This document shows, in pieces, positions 16,838-26,580 of a stretch of DNA of 64,000 bases. Below the pieces are notes generated by a model. The model made no database searches. It saw nothing but the letters and a program-made list of their open reading frames with translations, and was not told the DNA's origin. Both the position numbers and the translations under genes were made by a program. Position 1 is the first letter of the stretch. Every line of letters begins with the position of its first letter. The DNA is from Desemzia incerta (GTDB lineage: Bacteria > Bacillota > Bacilli > Lactobacillales > Carnobacteriaceae). The stretch lies in NCBI RefSeq assembly GCF_900115825.1, contig NZ_FOXW01000008.1:22974-86973 (forward strand), read 5' to 3'.

Positions 16838-18478
16838 TTACATAACCAAATCGTCAACTTTCACCACAAAAGCCTCATAAGGGCTTAAGATAAGTTCTTT
16901 CAAATTATACGATTCTACTTTTCTATTACTGATGATCGGTTTTAAATCCGTCGGTTCTTGACTTAAACTGATTTGATTCTCAGTTTCGCTGAAATTTGCA
17001 ACGATCAACCACTTTTCTTCTCCATAGCTTCTAGTGTATGCAAAGAGCGTAGGATGATCTGGAAGAAGCAGTTCATATTTTCCGTAAACAATCAAAGAGT
17101 GTTCTTTTCGTAGTTGTATCAGCTTTTGATAACAATAAAAAATCGATTCTTTATCTTTCAGCGCCTGCTCCACATTAATAGCAGAATAGTTTGGATTGAC
17201 AGCTAACCACGGTTTACCACTTGTGAAGCCGCCTTCTGCTGTATGGTCCCATTGCATAGGCGTTCTGGCATTATCTCTTCCCTTGGCATTGATCGATTCA
17301 AAAATCTCTTTTTCAGAATAGCCTTCTTCGATGCGTTCTCGATACATATTCAGTGTTTCTACGTCATCGGCTTGTGAAATGTCTGTTATCACACTATTCG
17401 TCATTCCGATTTCTTCCCCTTGATAAATATAAGGCGTTCCTTTCATCATGTGCAGTAAAATTGCAAACATCTTCGCACTTTCTACTCTAAACTCTTGATC
17501 ATTTCCCCATCTGGAAACGATTCTTGGCTGGTCATGATTGTTCCAAAACAAACTATTCCAACCTTCTTCTTGAAGTTCATATTGCCATCTTGATAGAACT
17601 TCTTTCAATTCAATAAGAGATAAAGGCTTCAGATCCCATTTAGATTTGTTTGGCTGCTGGTCTAAATTGACATGCTCAAATTGAAAAACCATAGACAGCT
17701 CTTGACGATCTTCACCTGAGAACAATTTGGCGTCCTCTATAGTAGCGGAATTGGTCTCTCCCACTGTCATTACATCGTAATTCCCAAAGGTTTTTCGATT
17801 CATTTCCTGCAGGTAATCGTGGACAAGAGGACCGTTAGCTGTGATTCCTTCATCTGGTACTTTGCCGATCAATTCAATCACATCCATTCGGAATCCGCCG
17901 ATACCTTTTTCCAGCCAAAAATTCATCATATCATATATTTCATAACGCATTTCTTTGTTATCCCAGTTTAAGTCTGGTTGACGTTTACTAAATAAATGCA
18001 GGAAATATTGTTCAGTCTCATCATCGTACTCCCAAGCTGACCCTCCAAAAACCGACCCTAGATCATTCGGCGCTTTTCCATCTACTGGATCTCTCCATAC
18101 GTAATAATCTCGGTACTCGTTATCCGTTGCCTTTTTAGCTTCAACAAACCACTTGTGTTCATCAGAAGTGTGATTGACTACCAAATCCATCACTAATGAG
18201 ATATTTCTCTTTTTAGCTTCAGCAATCAATTCATCCATATCCTCCATAGTTCCAAATTCTGCCATAATATTATAATAATCACTGATATCATAGCCATTGT
18301 CATCATTTGGCGATTGATACACTGGACTAAGCCATATGACGTTGATACCTAGCTTTTGTAAATAATCTAAGCGTTGGATGATGCCTTTGATATCACCAAT
18401 TCCGTCTCCATTACTATCTTGAAAACTTCTAGGATAAACTTGATAAACTACTGCATTTTGCCACCATTTTTTATTCAT
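16838..18478 (-). CDS. GH13 alpha-glucosidase (oligo-1,6-glucosidase type)
   Basis: 546 aa from ATG at 18478 after GAGGAG; an upstream in-frame start would add 12 residues without a ribosome site. Cytoplasmic, no signal peptide. GH13 regions: QVYPRSFQDSNGDGIGDIKG, DLVVNHTSDEHKW, GFRMDVIELIGK (catalytic Asp), TVGETNS (catalytic Glu) and FWNNHDQPRIVSRWG (transition-state Asp). QPDLNWDN and Val after the catalytic Asp point to alpha-1,6 specificity (isomaltose, panose), but trehalose-6-phosphate hydrolase is a close relative. Stands alone, divergent from the gene at 18679. The glucose made could feed Glk. Confidence 0.9.
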   Translation of the reverse strand: MNKKWWQNAVVYQVYPRSFQDSNGDGIGDIKGIIQRLDYLQKLGINVIWLSPVYQSPNDDNGYDISDYYNIMAEFGTMEDMDELIAEAKKRNISLVMDLVVNHTSDEHKWFVEAKKATDNEYRDYYVWRDPVDGKAPNDLGSVFGGSAWEYDDETEQYFLHLFSKRQPDLNWDNKEMRYEIYDMMNFWLEKGIGGFRMDVIELIGKVPDEGITANGPLVHDYLQEMNRKTFGNYDVMTVGETNSATIEDAKLFSGEDRQELSMVFQFEHVNLDQQPNKSKWDLKPLSLIELKEVLSRWQYELQEEGWNSLFWNNHDQPRIVSRWGNDQEFRVESAKMFAILLHMMKGTPYIYQGEEIGMTNSVITDISQADDVETLNMYRERIEEGYSEKEIFESINAKGRDNARTPMQWDHTAEGGFTSGKPWLAVNPNYSAINVEQALKDKESIFYCYQKLIQLRKEHSLIVYGKYELLLPDHPTLFAYTRSYGEEKWLIVANFSETENQISLSQEPTDLKPIISNRKVESYNLKELILSPYEAFVVKVDDLVM

Positions 18479-18678
18479 AATAATCTCCTCACAAATCTTT
18501 GATAAGGCTTTCAATACTAGTTTAGCATACCTATCCTTCCTTCTGTTAGTACTATTTTTCTTTTGTACGCTACCGTTAAAGACTGGAGTTAAATATTAAG
18601 TTTTATTTACATCATAGGTTTTATGTCGAGATTGTGGTAAACTTTTTTGTGGAACTAAACTATAAAGAGGTGAAATAA

Positions 18679-19029
18679 ATGGATTTATGGATTATCGTTA
18701 TTGCTTTACTGATTATTGCGATTGGATTAATGGTTTGGTCATTCTACAAACAAGACAATGGTGAAAAAGTACAAGAAGAATTCGAAGAGCTCTCTTTACA
18801 GTGGTTGCAAGAAATCAATCATTTGAAAAAAAGAGTACTCATGCTTGAATCAGAATTAAATATCCAATCAGAAGAATTGCCTTTATCGGACAAAGTTCAT
18901 GACGTTTTGAGAAAACACGTTGTGACTTTATACACTCAAGGTATTGCTGTAGAGGAAATTTCTAGTCAAACCCGCTTGTCGGAAAAAACAATTAAATCAG
19001 TCATTGATGACTATGTCTTAGAAGCCTAA
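18679..19029 (+). CDS. Membrane-anchored coiled-coil HTH protein
   Basis: 116 aa. One membrane helix at residues ~3-22 (LWIIVIALLIIAIGLMVWSF), then a coiled coil (VQEEFEELSLQWLQEINHLKKRVLMLESEL), then a C-terminal helix-turn-helix (ITLY-type VVTLYTQGIAVEEISSQT and LSEKTIKSVIDDYVLE). The layout is like SwrB/YlxL-type proteins of Firmicutes, in which the HTH resembles that of resolvases. The role here is unknown. Followed after 18 nt by the MltG-like gene. Confidence 0.65.
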   Translation: MDLWIIVIALLIIAIGLMVWSFYKQDNGEKVQEEFEELSLQWLQEINHLKKRVLMLESELNIQSEELPLSDKVHDVLRKHVVTLYTQGIAVEEISSQTRLSEKTIKSVIDDYVLEA

Positions 19030-19047
19030 TAAAAGGAGGTACATAAC

Positions 19048-19578
19048 TTGAGTAAACCAGCATTACGTTACTTAGCTTTAGGGTTCTTGGTCTCTGCGAT
19101 CATTTTGGCCGGTTATCGTTCGTTTTTATACCAACCGCAAGTTGTAGATTCAAGTGAATCTGATACTGCCCCTTTGACACAAGATGAATTGACTTATAAA
19201 GAAAAGTACGAAACATTACTGGCAGAAACAGAGTTGGCTCAATTAGAAAGCGGCTATGTTGATGAAAGTGAGAATACAGAAAACACAGAATCTGCTGCAT
19301 CAGATGAAGCTGCTCAAGAAAGCGGCGAGAGTGATACTGAGGAGAGCCAAGAAGACAGCGAAGACGTTGTAACTGCAACCGTGGTCATTAATCAAGGAGA
19401 CCCTAGTAGTACTGCGGCTCGTCAGTTACAAGAACAAGGTATTATTGAAGATTCTGCAGAATTTGATCAGTTTTTAGAATCAAACAACTTATCTAATCTA
19501 GTACGTCCGGGTAGCTTCACAGTCAATAGCGACATGTCTTTCCAAGAAATTGCTGACATTCTGTTAAGCGAAAGCTGA
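19048..19578 (+). CDS. MltG-like N-terminal domain protein lacking the catalytic domain
   Basis: 176 aa from TTG after AAAAGGAGG. An N-terminal membrane helix (residues ~5-22) is followed by an acidic Ser/Glu-rich linker (~70-110). The last ~65 residues (VVINQGDPSSTAARQLQEQG, VRPGSFTVNSDMSFQEIADIL) are the LysM-like domain of endolytic transglycosylase MltG/YceG. The catalytic YceG domain, about 250 residues in full MltG, is absent, and the gene ends at a strong terminator, so it is a stand-alone version rather than a frameshift. It may bind the wall or regulate glycan processing. Co-transcribed with the preceding gene. Confidence 0.65.
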   Translation: MSKPALRYLALGFLVSAIILAGYRSFLYQPQVVDSSESDTAPLTQDELTYKEKYETLLAETELAQLESGYVDESENTENTESAASDEAAQESGESDTEESQEDSEDVVTATVVINQGDPSSTAARQLQEQGIIEDSAEFDQFLESNNLSNLVRPGSFTVNSDMSFQEIADILLSES

Positions 19579-19597
19579 TTTGTTTCAATTTATCCAA

Positions 19598-19634
19598 AAA
19601 AGCGTCCAGCTCATATAAAGAGCTGGACGCTTTG
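19598..19634. terminator. Bidirectional terminator
   Basis: AGCGTCCAGCTC and GAGCTGGACGCT pair around ATATAAA, with A and T runs on either side. It separates the converging MltG-like and PBP genes. Confidence 0.9.
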
Positions 19635-19642
19635 TTTTACTG

Positions 19643-21748
19643 TTATTCACTGTCAGCAGAAGAACTTTCTGATTCGATTTCAACATCTTCTGGTGCAGTG
19701 TTTTTAAATTCGCCTACTTTGAAATAAGCATCTAGTGCTTTTCTTGCTACGATAGTATTTTCATAGTTTGTATTGTTCAATGGTAAATAAGGAACAACCA
19801 CCGTTATCGCAATTTCTGGATCGTCATAAGGCGCATAAGCAACAAATGTTTTATTGATAACATCTTCTCCATTATACCTTGTTTCTGCGGTTCCGGTTTT
19901 TCCAGCAGCTTCATACTCTGCGCCTACAAACCGAGAACGAGCTGATCCATTAGCTCCATGAATTACTTGATAGAACCCTTGTTGTACTCTTTCCAATGCT
20001 TTTTCTTCAACATTGATGGTATTTAAGACTTTAGGTTCTAATTGAGTACTGATTGCACCTAAATTGCCATCTTCTCCTGTAGACCAAATTTCATCTACCA
20101 ATCTAAGAGCGATACGATTCCCTCCGTTAGCGATGGTTGAAACGTATTGCAATAATTGAATAGGTGTATACGTATCGTATTGCCCGAAACCATAAAACAT
20201 CGGTGACCCACCGTTAGGATTAGGTCCTACATATCCTGTAGCTTCACCTGGTAAATCAATCCCCGTTTCCACACCTAAGCCGAATTGATGGAAATAACCT
20301 CTTAACTTATCAAGAGTTTGATCTATATTAATAGACACTGAGCCATTTTGAGTGACATTGTCTTGTCCACCCATTCGTAAAACTAACTTAGCCATGTAAA
20401 CGTTGGAAGACACTTCTAAAGCTTTGATATCATTTACTGCTACACTTCCGCTTCGGTTAAATACTGAACTGATTGACGGTGTACTTTTCAATTTAAGAGG
20501 GGCATCGACAATGACATTATCCTCATATGTCAGTGCTCCATCCATATAACCAGCTAAAATCGTAGCACCTTTAACGGCAGATCCCATTTCAAAAGATTGA
20601 TTGATATTATGAAGAGCAGCATCCTGAATCTTACCCGTTTTAGGATTATACTCTTTTCCTGCAAGAGCCAACACTTCACCAGTTTGAGGATCAGCAGCTG
20701 TTATATAAATGCTATTGTTTTGCCCTTGACGATTTCCTAAGGCTTCTATAGCAATTTTTTCCAAAATTTCTTGGTAGTCCATGTCTATAGATAAGACCAA
20801 GTTATCGCCTTTTTCACCAGCATATTGTTCAATTGTTTCAATAATGTCTCCGCTATTGTTGGTTTGCGTTTCAGATTTTGATTTTGAACCGCTTAGAACG
20901 GGTTCGTATTCTTTTTCTAATTGACTGTTTCCAACACGGTCATTTCTTGCGTATCCTTTAGCCAAATAAGTAGACAATTGACTTTCTGGAACACCTTTTT
21001 CTTCTGTAGTAACTTCTCCTAGAATACTCTTCAGCATACCTTCTTGCGGGTAGTTTCTGATCCAATCTGTCCCAGTATCAACACCAGGCAGCATATGAAG
21101 ATTTTCGCTGACTAAAGCTATTTCCTTATCCGTTACGCCGTCGTTTTTAATGTTGATCGTTGTTAACGCATAAGCTCCATTCATTTTCTTGAATATAGCT
21201 GCAGCCTCTTTTTCAACATTAGACAGCCCTGCGATATCTTCATCAGTCACTTTAGAAATTTGCGTTTGATAAAATTTAGGTCCGCTTTGTTCTTTTTCTT
21301 TATCTGTTAATCGTTCATTTAATTTTTCTTCATTCAATACCAACCAAAAATCTTGCAGATCTCGGGGTGTAATATCAAATTCTTTTTCGTCTCCTACTCT
21401 CACTTTATGAGGCATATCGATAAAAGACGCCAGATCAACAGCTATTTTAGCCATATCTTCTGAAGCGACACCTTGACCACGAGTGTAAGTAATCGTTTGA
21501 ACAGCTGTATTCCCTACTAATTTGCGATGATTAACATCATAGATTTCTCCACGAGGTACGTTCCCCGTCGCTAAAGTTGTTTCAGTACGAGCTACTTCTG
21601 CTTCAAATTCTTCACCACTAACGATTTGCAAATAACCAAGTCTCAATATAAGCATCGCGAAACAAGCAAATACACCAGCAAATAAGATATTCAGCCTTAA
21701 AGGAATGTGCGACTTACTCTTTGATTGTTTCTTTTGATTCGATTTCAA
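19643..21748 (-). CDS. Class B penicillin-binding protein (PBP2B-like transpeptidase)
   Basis: 701 aa from a TTG start after AGGAAGGTG. Short cytoplasmic basic tail, one membrane helix (LNILFAGVFACFAMLILRL), then the dimerisation domain (NVPRGEIYDVNHRKLVGN) and the transpeptidase. Active-site motifs: SxxK in FEMGSAVKGAT, SxN in VSSNVYMAKL and KTG in AGKTGTAETRYNGE. It cross-links peptidoglycan at septum or periphery. The sequence family is PBP2B/PbpB-2 of lactic acid bacteria. It is monocistronic, not in a dcw cluster. The C-terminus ends in an acidic Ser/Glu tail. Confidence 0.92.
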   Translation of the reverse strand: MKSNQKKQSKSKSHIPLRLNILFAGVFACFAMLILRLGYLQIVSGEEFEAEVARTETTLATGNVPRGEIYDVNHRKLVGNTAVQTITYTRGQGVASEDMAKIAVDLASFIDMPHKVRVGDEKEFDITPRDLQDFWLVLNEEKLNERLTDKEKEQSGPKFYQTQISKVTDEDIAGLSNVEKEAAAIFKKMNGAYALTTINIKNDGVTDKEIALVSENLHMLPGVDTGTDWIRNYPQEGMLKSILGEVTTEEKGVPESQLSTYLAKGYARNDRVGNSQLEKEYEPVLSGSKSKSETQTNNSGDIIETIEQYAGEKGDNLVLSIDMDYQEILEKIAIEALGNRQGQNNSIYITAADPQTGEVLALAGKEYNPKTGKIQDAALHNINQSFEMGSAVKGATILAGYMDGALTYEDNVIVDAPLKLKSTPSISSVFNRSGSVAVNDIKALEVSSNVYMAKLVLRMGGQDNVTQNGSVSINIDQTLDKLRGYFHQFGLGVETGIDLPGEATGYVGPNPNGGSPMFYGFGQYDTYTPIQLLQYVSTIANGGNRIALRLVDEIWSTGEDGNLGAISTQLEPKVLNTINVEEKALERVQQGFYQVIHGANGSARSRFVGAEYEAAGKTGTAETRYNGEDVINKTFVAYAPYDDPEIAITVVVPYLPLNNTNYENTIVARKALDAYFKVGEFKNTAPEDVEIESESSSADSE

Positions 21749-21943
21749 ATAAACACCTTCCTATCACATAGAACTCCGTATATTGTAACAGATTATTCCA
21801 GCTATAACCATAAACTGAAGAAAGTTTTAAACTTTTAACACAATTTCCAGCACGTTCTTTTAAAAAGTTTTAGCATAATGGATTATTTCTCTTACTAGAG
21901 TATGCTATTCTATGAGTAAGCAATTTTTATGAGGTGATCACTA

Positions 21944-24706
21944 ATGAAAAACCGACTCGGCTTGCTTATTCAAAAGCAATGGCCATTATTTCTAGCATTT
22001 TTAGTTCCTTTTATGATCATGTCTATTCTTCATGCTATTAAAGGCGTGTATCCATTTGGAAATGAAACAGTATTAACCATTGATCTAGGACAACAATATG
22101 TTGATTTTTTTGCTTATTATCGTAGGACACTGCTTGAAGATCCAAGCGGGTTGTTTTATTCTTTTTCCAAAGCTATTGGTGGAGACATGTTAGGCTTGTG
22201 GGCGTACTATCTAGCCAGCCCGTTGAACTTGATTTTCCTTTTATTTCCTCATCATCAAGTTTCTTTAGCCGTTACTGTCTTGACAATGATCAAATATGGT
22301 TTAGCAGGCTGGAGCTTTGCTTATTTGCTTAAGAAACAGTTTGACGGAGACAATTTCACTATCGTCGCCTTTTCTACCAGTTATGCCTTGATGGGCTATA
22401 CTATCGTCAACCAGTTCAACATTATGTGGCTTGACGGAATGATTTTCCTGCCTCTCATTATTCTTGGGCTGGAACGCTTGATAAAAGAACAAAAAGGGGT
22501 GTTTTACTCTATATGCTTGGCTCTTGCATTATTTGCTAACTATTACATAGGATATATGATTTGTTTCTTCTTAGTTTGCTACTTTGTTTTCCGATTGATC
22601 AGCTATGACGATTCTGCTATCACAGAAAAAAAAGACAAAGTAATTGCTAGAATCAAAACCAGTCTTCTGTTTATCTGGGATTCTTTATTAGCTGGAGGAT
22701 TATCTGCTGTTTTGCTGTTACCTACCTTACATTCTCTAATGGTTGGTAAAGCCAGCTACACCAAATTAGATCTAAAATGGGAAACAGATTATCCTGTTAC
22801 TGAAATAGTGTCCAAATTTTTCGTAGGTGCCTTTAATTTTGATCAAATGCCATCAGGCTACCCTAATTTATTTATTGGCAGCCTAGCTTTATTGTGTTTC
22901 TGTTTTTATTTTTTCAACCGTTTAATCCCCTTGAAAGAACGGCTTGCAGCACTTTTCATAACCAGCTTTTTTGTTTTTTCAATGAATATCAGTGCGATGA
23001 ATAAAATATGGCATGCTATGCAGTATCCTAACTGGTATCCTTACCGATTTTCATTCGTCGTTTCATTTTTCTTATTGTTATTAGGCTATCGAAGCTTTAC
23101 TAAATTAAAAGGTGTCAGCCCTCTGGCAACTTTTTTGACCATGATTGTTGCAACAGGTACTGGAATTTATGTGTACTCTAAAGAGTTCGATTTCCTTACT
23201 CCTATTCAAATCATTATTACGTTGCTGTTTATATATTTGGTCCTTTTATTATTAATCCTAAAGCCGCAACAATACAAATGGATGGGATTGGTGCTGTTCC
23301 TAGTAACGAGTATCGAAATGACAGTAAACGCAGGTATTTCTTTGTCTCGCCTAAGCTACGTCGATCAAGACTCTTTTACGGTGTATCAGCAAGGTCAACA
23401 GCAAATGTCTGATTGGTTCAAGCAGTATGACGATGATTTCTATCGACTGGAAAAAACGTTTGTAAGAACTAAAAACGACAGCTTTCAAGCTGATTTCAAT
23501 GGTATCACTCATTTCAGTTCAACATTTGAGAGTACGGTACCAGAATTGTTTGGCCGACTAGGGAATCCAGTTGGAGGAGGTTTTTTGACGTACTCGAATG
23601 GTACCCTCTTAACAGACGCACTATTTGGCATCAAATACTACGCAAGTGAACAAAATGACTTGTACTGGTCTGATCAAGAAGACATTCCTGCTTTAATTGA
23701 AAAAACTTCTTTACCTTTAAAACTAGATCATTTTAGATACGATACTATTGAATCAGACTTTCCGCTTCTTTCTAAAACTTCAACCAATACAGACAAATAT
23801 CAATTTACGTTGAAGCAGACGAAACCCGATTTAAATGATTATCAAAAAATTGCAGCAACCAACCAGATTCTATTGTATAAGAACCCTTATGCTTTGCCGA
23901 TTGCTTTCGGCAGTTCAGACAACGTTTCTTCGCTTTATCTGCAAAGAAAACGTCCTATCGAAATGCAAGAAAATCTGTTGAATGCTTTAGTCGGGAAAGG
24001 AAAAACAACGACTTACTTCTTCCCAGAAGATTTCACGAGTACCATTTACCAAAATCTATTGTTGTCAGAATCTAGTTTTGAACCTACCGTCTCTATCGAT
24101 GATCACACTAAAAAGGCTTCTGTTAAATTCCAATTCATACCAGAGACCAATGATGCATATTATTTAACTATGGGATCAGTGATAGGTGAAGATGAGGTGA
24201 AATTAACCTTGAATGGTGAACCGTATGCTTTTTATGACAGCTCAGACGAAACGTTGGTCTACAATATCGCTAATAACGATTATGGAAAAACGATGACTTT
24301 TGAATTGGAGTTGGTAGAAGATTCTATTTCTTTAGAAGATATACAGTTGTACCGGCTAGACAGCTCAGCTTTTATGGAATCGATCACTACTCTTCAGTCT
24401 GGAGGAATGAACGTTGAAGAATACGGCAATACACATATGGAAGGTGTGGTCACAATTCAAGACAACCAAAACTTTTTAATGACCACGATCCCTTACAGTA
24501 CAGGATGGTCTGTTTCTATAGACGGTAATCCCGCCCCAACGGAAAAAGTAGTAGATAGTTTATTAGGCGTCCCGATACAATCTGGAACTCATCGAGTAGA
24601 ATTCACCTACCGCACGCCTTACCTTTTTGAAGGGTTTGTCCTCACATTGATTTCGATTGTATTGTTGGGAATGACGTTCTATGTGCAAAGAAAAAACTCT
24701 ATTTAA
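21944..24706 (+). CDS. YfhO-family polytopic membrane protein
   Basis: 920 aa. A GT-C-like membrane protein with about 12-14 helices in the first ~480 residues, an extracellular domain of ~400 residues and a last helix (FVLTLISIVLLGMTFYV) before a basic end. The N-terminal signature FLVPFMIMSILHAIKGVYPFG and VLTIDLGQQYVDFF (acidic residue of the GT-C active site) and PNWYPYRFSFV are typical of YfhO proteins. B. subtilis and Listeria relatives take part in sugar decoration of lipoteichoic acid. Monocistronic, divergent from the PBP gene. GAGGTGATCA precedes ATG. Confidence 0.88.
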   Translation: MKNRLGLLIQKQWPLFLAFLVPFMIMSILHAIKGVYPFGNETVLTIDLGQQYVDFFAYYRRTLLEDPSGLFYSFSKAIGGDMLGLWAYYLASPLNLIFLLFPHHQVSLAVTVLTMIKYGLAGWSFAYLLKKQFDGDNFTIVAFSTSYALMGYTIVNQFNIMWLDGMIFLPLIILGLERLIKEQKGVFYSICLALALFANYYIGYMICFFLVCYFVFRLISYDDSAITEKKDKVIARIKTSLLFIWDSLLAGGLSAVLLLPTLHSLMVGKASYTKLDLKWETDYPVTEIVSKFFVGAFNFDQMPSGYPNLFIGSLALLCFCFYFFNRLIPLKERLAALFITSFFVFSMNISAMNKIWHAMQYPNWYPYRFSFVVSFFLLLLGYRSFTKLKGVSPLATFLTMIVATGTGIYVYSKEFDFLTPIQIIITLLFIYLVLLLLILKPQQYKWMGLVLFLVTSIEMTVNAGISLSRLSYVDQDSFTVYQQGQQQMSDWFKQYDDDFYRLEKTFVRTKNDSFQADFNGITHFSSTFESTVPELFGRLGNPVGGGFLTYSNGTLLTDALFGIKYYASEQNDLYWSDQEDIPALIEKTSLPLKLDHFRYDTIESDFPLLSKTSTNTDKYQFTLKQTKPDLNDYQKIAATNQILLYKNPYALPIAFGSSDNVSSLYLQRKRPIEMQENLLNALVGKGKTTTYFFPEDFTSTIYQNLLLSESSFEPTVSIDDHTKKASVKFQFIPETNDAYYLTMGSVIGEDEVKLTLNGEPYAFYDSSDETLVYNIANNDYGKTMTFELELVEDSISLEDIQLYRLDSSAFMESITTLQSGGMNVEEYGNTHMEGVVTIQDNQNFLMTTIPYSTGWSVSIDGNPAPTEKVVDSLLGVPIQSGTHRVEFTYRTPYLFEGFVLTLISIVLLGMTFYVQRKNSI

Positions 24707-24719
24707 CTCAATAAAATAA

Positions 24720-24757
24720 AAAAGACAAGAAACTGAAAAATCAGTTTCTTGTCTTTT
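24720..24757. terminator. Bidirectional terminator
   Basis: AAAGACAAGAAACTGA and TCAGTTTCTTGTCTTT pair around a short A-rich loop with T runs in both directions. It separates the YfhO gene from sodA. Confidence 0.9.
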
Positions 24758-24764
24758 TGTTTTC

Positions 24765-25373
24765 TCATTTAGCAGCGTCGTAACGTTTGCCTGCTTCTTC
24801 CCAGTTTACAACATTCCAGAATGCTTCAAGGTATGCTGGACGTCTATTTTGGTAATTTAGGTAGTATGCATGTTCCCATACATCCACTCCAATAATCGGT
24901 GTTTTACCTTCTGTTAATGGAGAATCTTGGTTTGCAGTTGAAGTAACTTCAAGTTTGCCGTTGTTTAATACTAACCAACCCCAACCAGATCCAAATTGAC
25001 CAGCTGCTGCTGCAGACAGTTCTTCTTTGAATTTGTCAAAGCTTCCAAAAGTTTCTTCGATAGCTTCTTTTAGAGCACCTGTAGGCTCTCCGCCACCATT
25101 TGGAGATAAGATTTCCCAGAAGAAAGTATGATTAGCGTGACCACCGCCGTTATTGCGAATCACTGTACGAACATCTTCAGGAACAGATTGTAAATCAGCA
25201 ACCAATTCCTCGATTGTTTTTTCAGCTAACTCAGGGTGTTTTTCAAGTGCCCCGTTTGTTTTTTCTACATAAGTCGCATGATGCTTGTCATGATGTAATT
25301 TCATTGTTGCTTCATCAATATGTGGTTCCAAAGCATCGTATGCATAAGGTAATTCTGGTAATTCAAAAGCCAT
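24765..25373 (-). CDS. sodA: Manganese superoxide dismutase
   Basis: Destroys superoxide in the cytoplasm. 202 aa, the normal length. Metal ligands are H27 (KLHHDKHH), H82 (HANHTFFW), D165 and H169 ([12 protein letters not shown]). [11 protein letters not shown] and FGSGWGWLV, with Gln at [11 protein letters not shown], fit the Mn/cambialistic type. GGAGGAATGACACA precedes ATG. Monocistronic. Confidence 0.97.
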   Translation of the reverse strand: MAFELPELPYAYDALEPHIDEATMKLHHDKHHATYVEKTNGALEKHPELAEKTIEELVADLQSVPEDVRTVIRNNGGGHANHTFFWEILSPNGGGEPTGALKEAIEETFGSFDKFKEELSAAAAGQFGSGWGWLVLNNGKLEVTSTANQDSPLTEGKTPIIGVDVWEHAYYLNYQNRRPAYLEAFWNVVNWEEAGKRYDAAK

Positions 25374-25629
25374 TGTGTCATTCCTCCATATAATAAAATA
25401 TTTTGCTTACTAATAATAATTTACCATTTTTTATAACCGATTACAATTTAAAGTGACGATTATGTGAATATACAATCACATTCAGCTAAAAATTCTCTTA
25501 TCGATATTTTATAGCAGGACCTATTCCAGCATATTCAAAATAGATTTTCTCTTTTTATCTAGTTGAGTTTATTTTTAGAACAGTTTACAATTAGCTAGTA
25601 TGGTACGAATTATCTAAGGAGGAATCGTT

Positions 25630-26394
25630 ATCTCATTATTTCAATTATTTAAAGCATCTTTATCTCGCCCAGAGCAACTGGTCGAAGCAAGAAATGTCAA
25701 AACCAGAAAGACGATTTTCTACATTTTATTTCTATCTTTTGTCATTACGTTGCCGGTTTGGATCGAAACGACTCGCACGTTAAATGAATTTCTTCAAGAT
25801 GGTCAGGAAATCGCAGAGAATATTCCAGCTTTTAAAATAGAAAACGACGAACTCGTTCCTGAAGAACAAGATGGAAGTTTTATTTATCAAACAGATTCGA
25901 TTATTTTTGCATTTGATCCAAATGGAAAAATCAGCCCTTCTGATATGGACAGACGTGTTTTTAATGATACGATAGGATTTTCTTTGTTAGAAAAAAACCT
26001 TTATCTGTCTATCCCTTTTTATCCAATGGAAATACCTTATAGTCAGTTGAACGGTCTTAACGATGTCACGATGAAAGAAATCATCTTAAACATGCAAGAC
26101 ACTAATCCTTTGATTCTATTGTTAACTTTTGTCTTATTGTGGATCAGTTCAGTCATTTTAATTGTCATTTACAATTTTTTGTATACCGTGTTTGGAAATC
26201 TGGTGGCTGCTATTACGAGAAAGCCCATCCGCTTTAAAGAGACTTGGAAAGTAGTTTTATTCGCTTCTACTCTGCCGACAGTTCTTTTTGCATTGTTGAA
26301 TGCATTTAATATCCAACCCTTATTTCAAATTGAGATCCAATCAATCATTACCGTTTTCTTCTATTATAAAGCGATAAAGAAACTTTCAAGATAG
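25630..26394 (+). CDS. DUF1189 membrane protein with apparent ATC start
   Basis: 254 aa if read from ATC at 25630. The region before the first canonical start (TTG 25750) is open and encodes SLFQLFKASLSRPEQLVEAR, the normal N-terminus of DUF1189 proteins, and the first membrane helix KTIFYILFLSFVITLP. AAGGAGG (25617-25623) is 7 nt before the ATC, and an in-frame TAA lies at 25615. So translation appears to begin at a non-standard codon. Further helices lie near residues 160-185, 195-215 and 225-245. The function of the family is unknown. If the gene really starts at 25750 it would lose the first helix. Confidence 0.8.
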   Translation: MSLFQLFKASLSRPEQLVEARNVKTRKTIFYILFLSFVITLPVWIETTRTLNEFLQDGQEIAENIPAFKIENDELVPEEQDGSFIYQTDSIIFAFDPNGKISPSDMDRRVFNDTIGFSLLEKNLYLSIPFYPMEIPYSQLNGLNDVTMKEIILNMQDTNPLILLLTFVLLWISSVILIVIYNFLYTVFGNLVAAITRKPIRFKETWKVVLFASTLPTVLFALLNAFNIQPLFQIEIQSIITVFFYYKAIKKLSR

Positions 26395-26406
26395 GTTTAT
26401 CTATCC

Positions 26407-26449
26407 TAAAAAGCGCAGAACCCATCAAACGGGTATCTGCGCTTTTTTT
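26407..26449 (+). terminator. Rho-independent terminator
   Basis: AAAAAGCGCAGA and TCTGCGCTTTTT form the outer stem, ACCC/GGGT the inner one. A T run follows. It ends the DUF1189 gene. Confidence 0.88.
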
Positions 26450-26523
26450 GCCTACCATTATGAGTTTCATCAATAGAATCAACGTTTAGACTTCTTTTTT
26501 TTTAGTTTTTTCAGTCATAATCC

Positions 26524-26580
26524 TTGAAAAACACTTATATATTTGTTACAATTAAAAAGTAAGCAAGTGAGTGCTTGCTT
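26524..26580 (+). promoter_or_regulatory. Promoter with TetR-type palindrome, no gene behind it
   Basis: TTGAAA (26524-26529) and TACAAT (26547-26552) are 17 nt apart. Eight bases further is AAGCAAG-TGAGTG-CTTGCTT (26561-26580), an inverted repeat of the kind bound by TetR/AcrR repressors. No open frame of useful length with a ribosome site follows before 27202. Confidence 0.55.
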
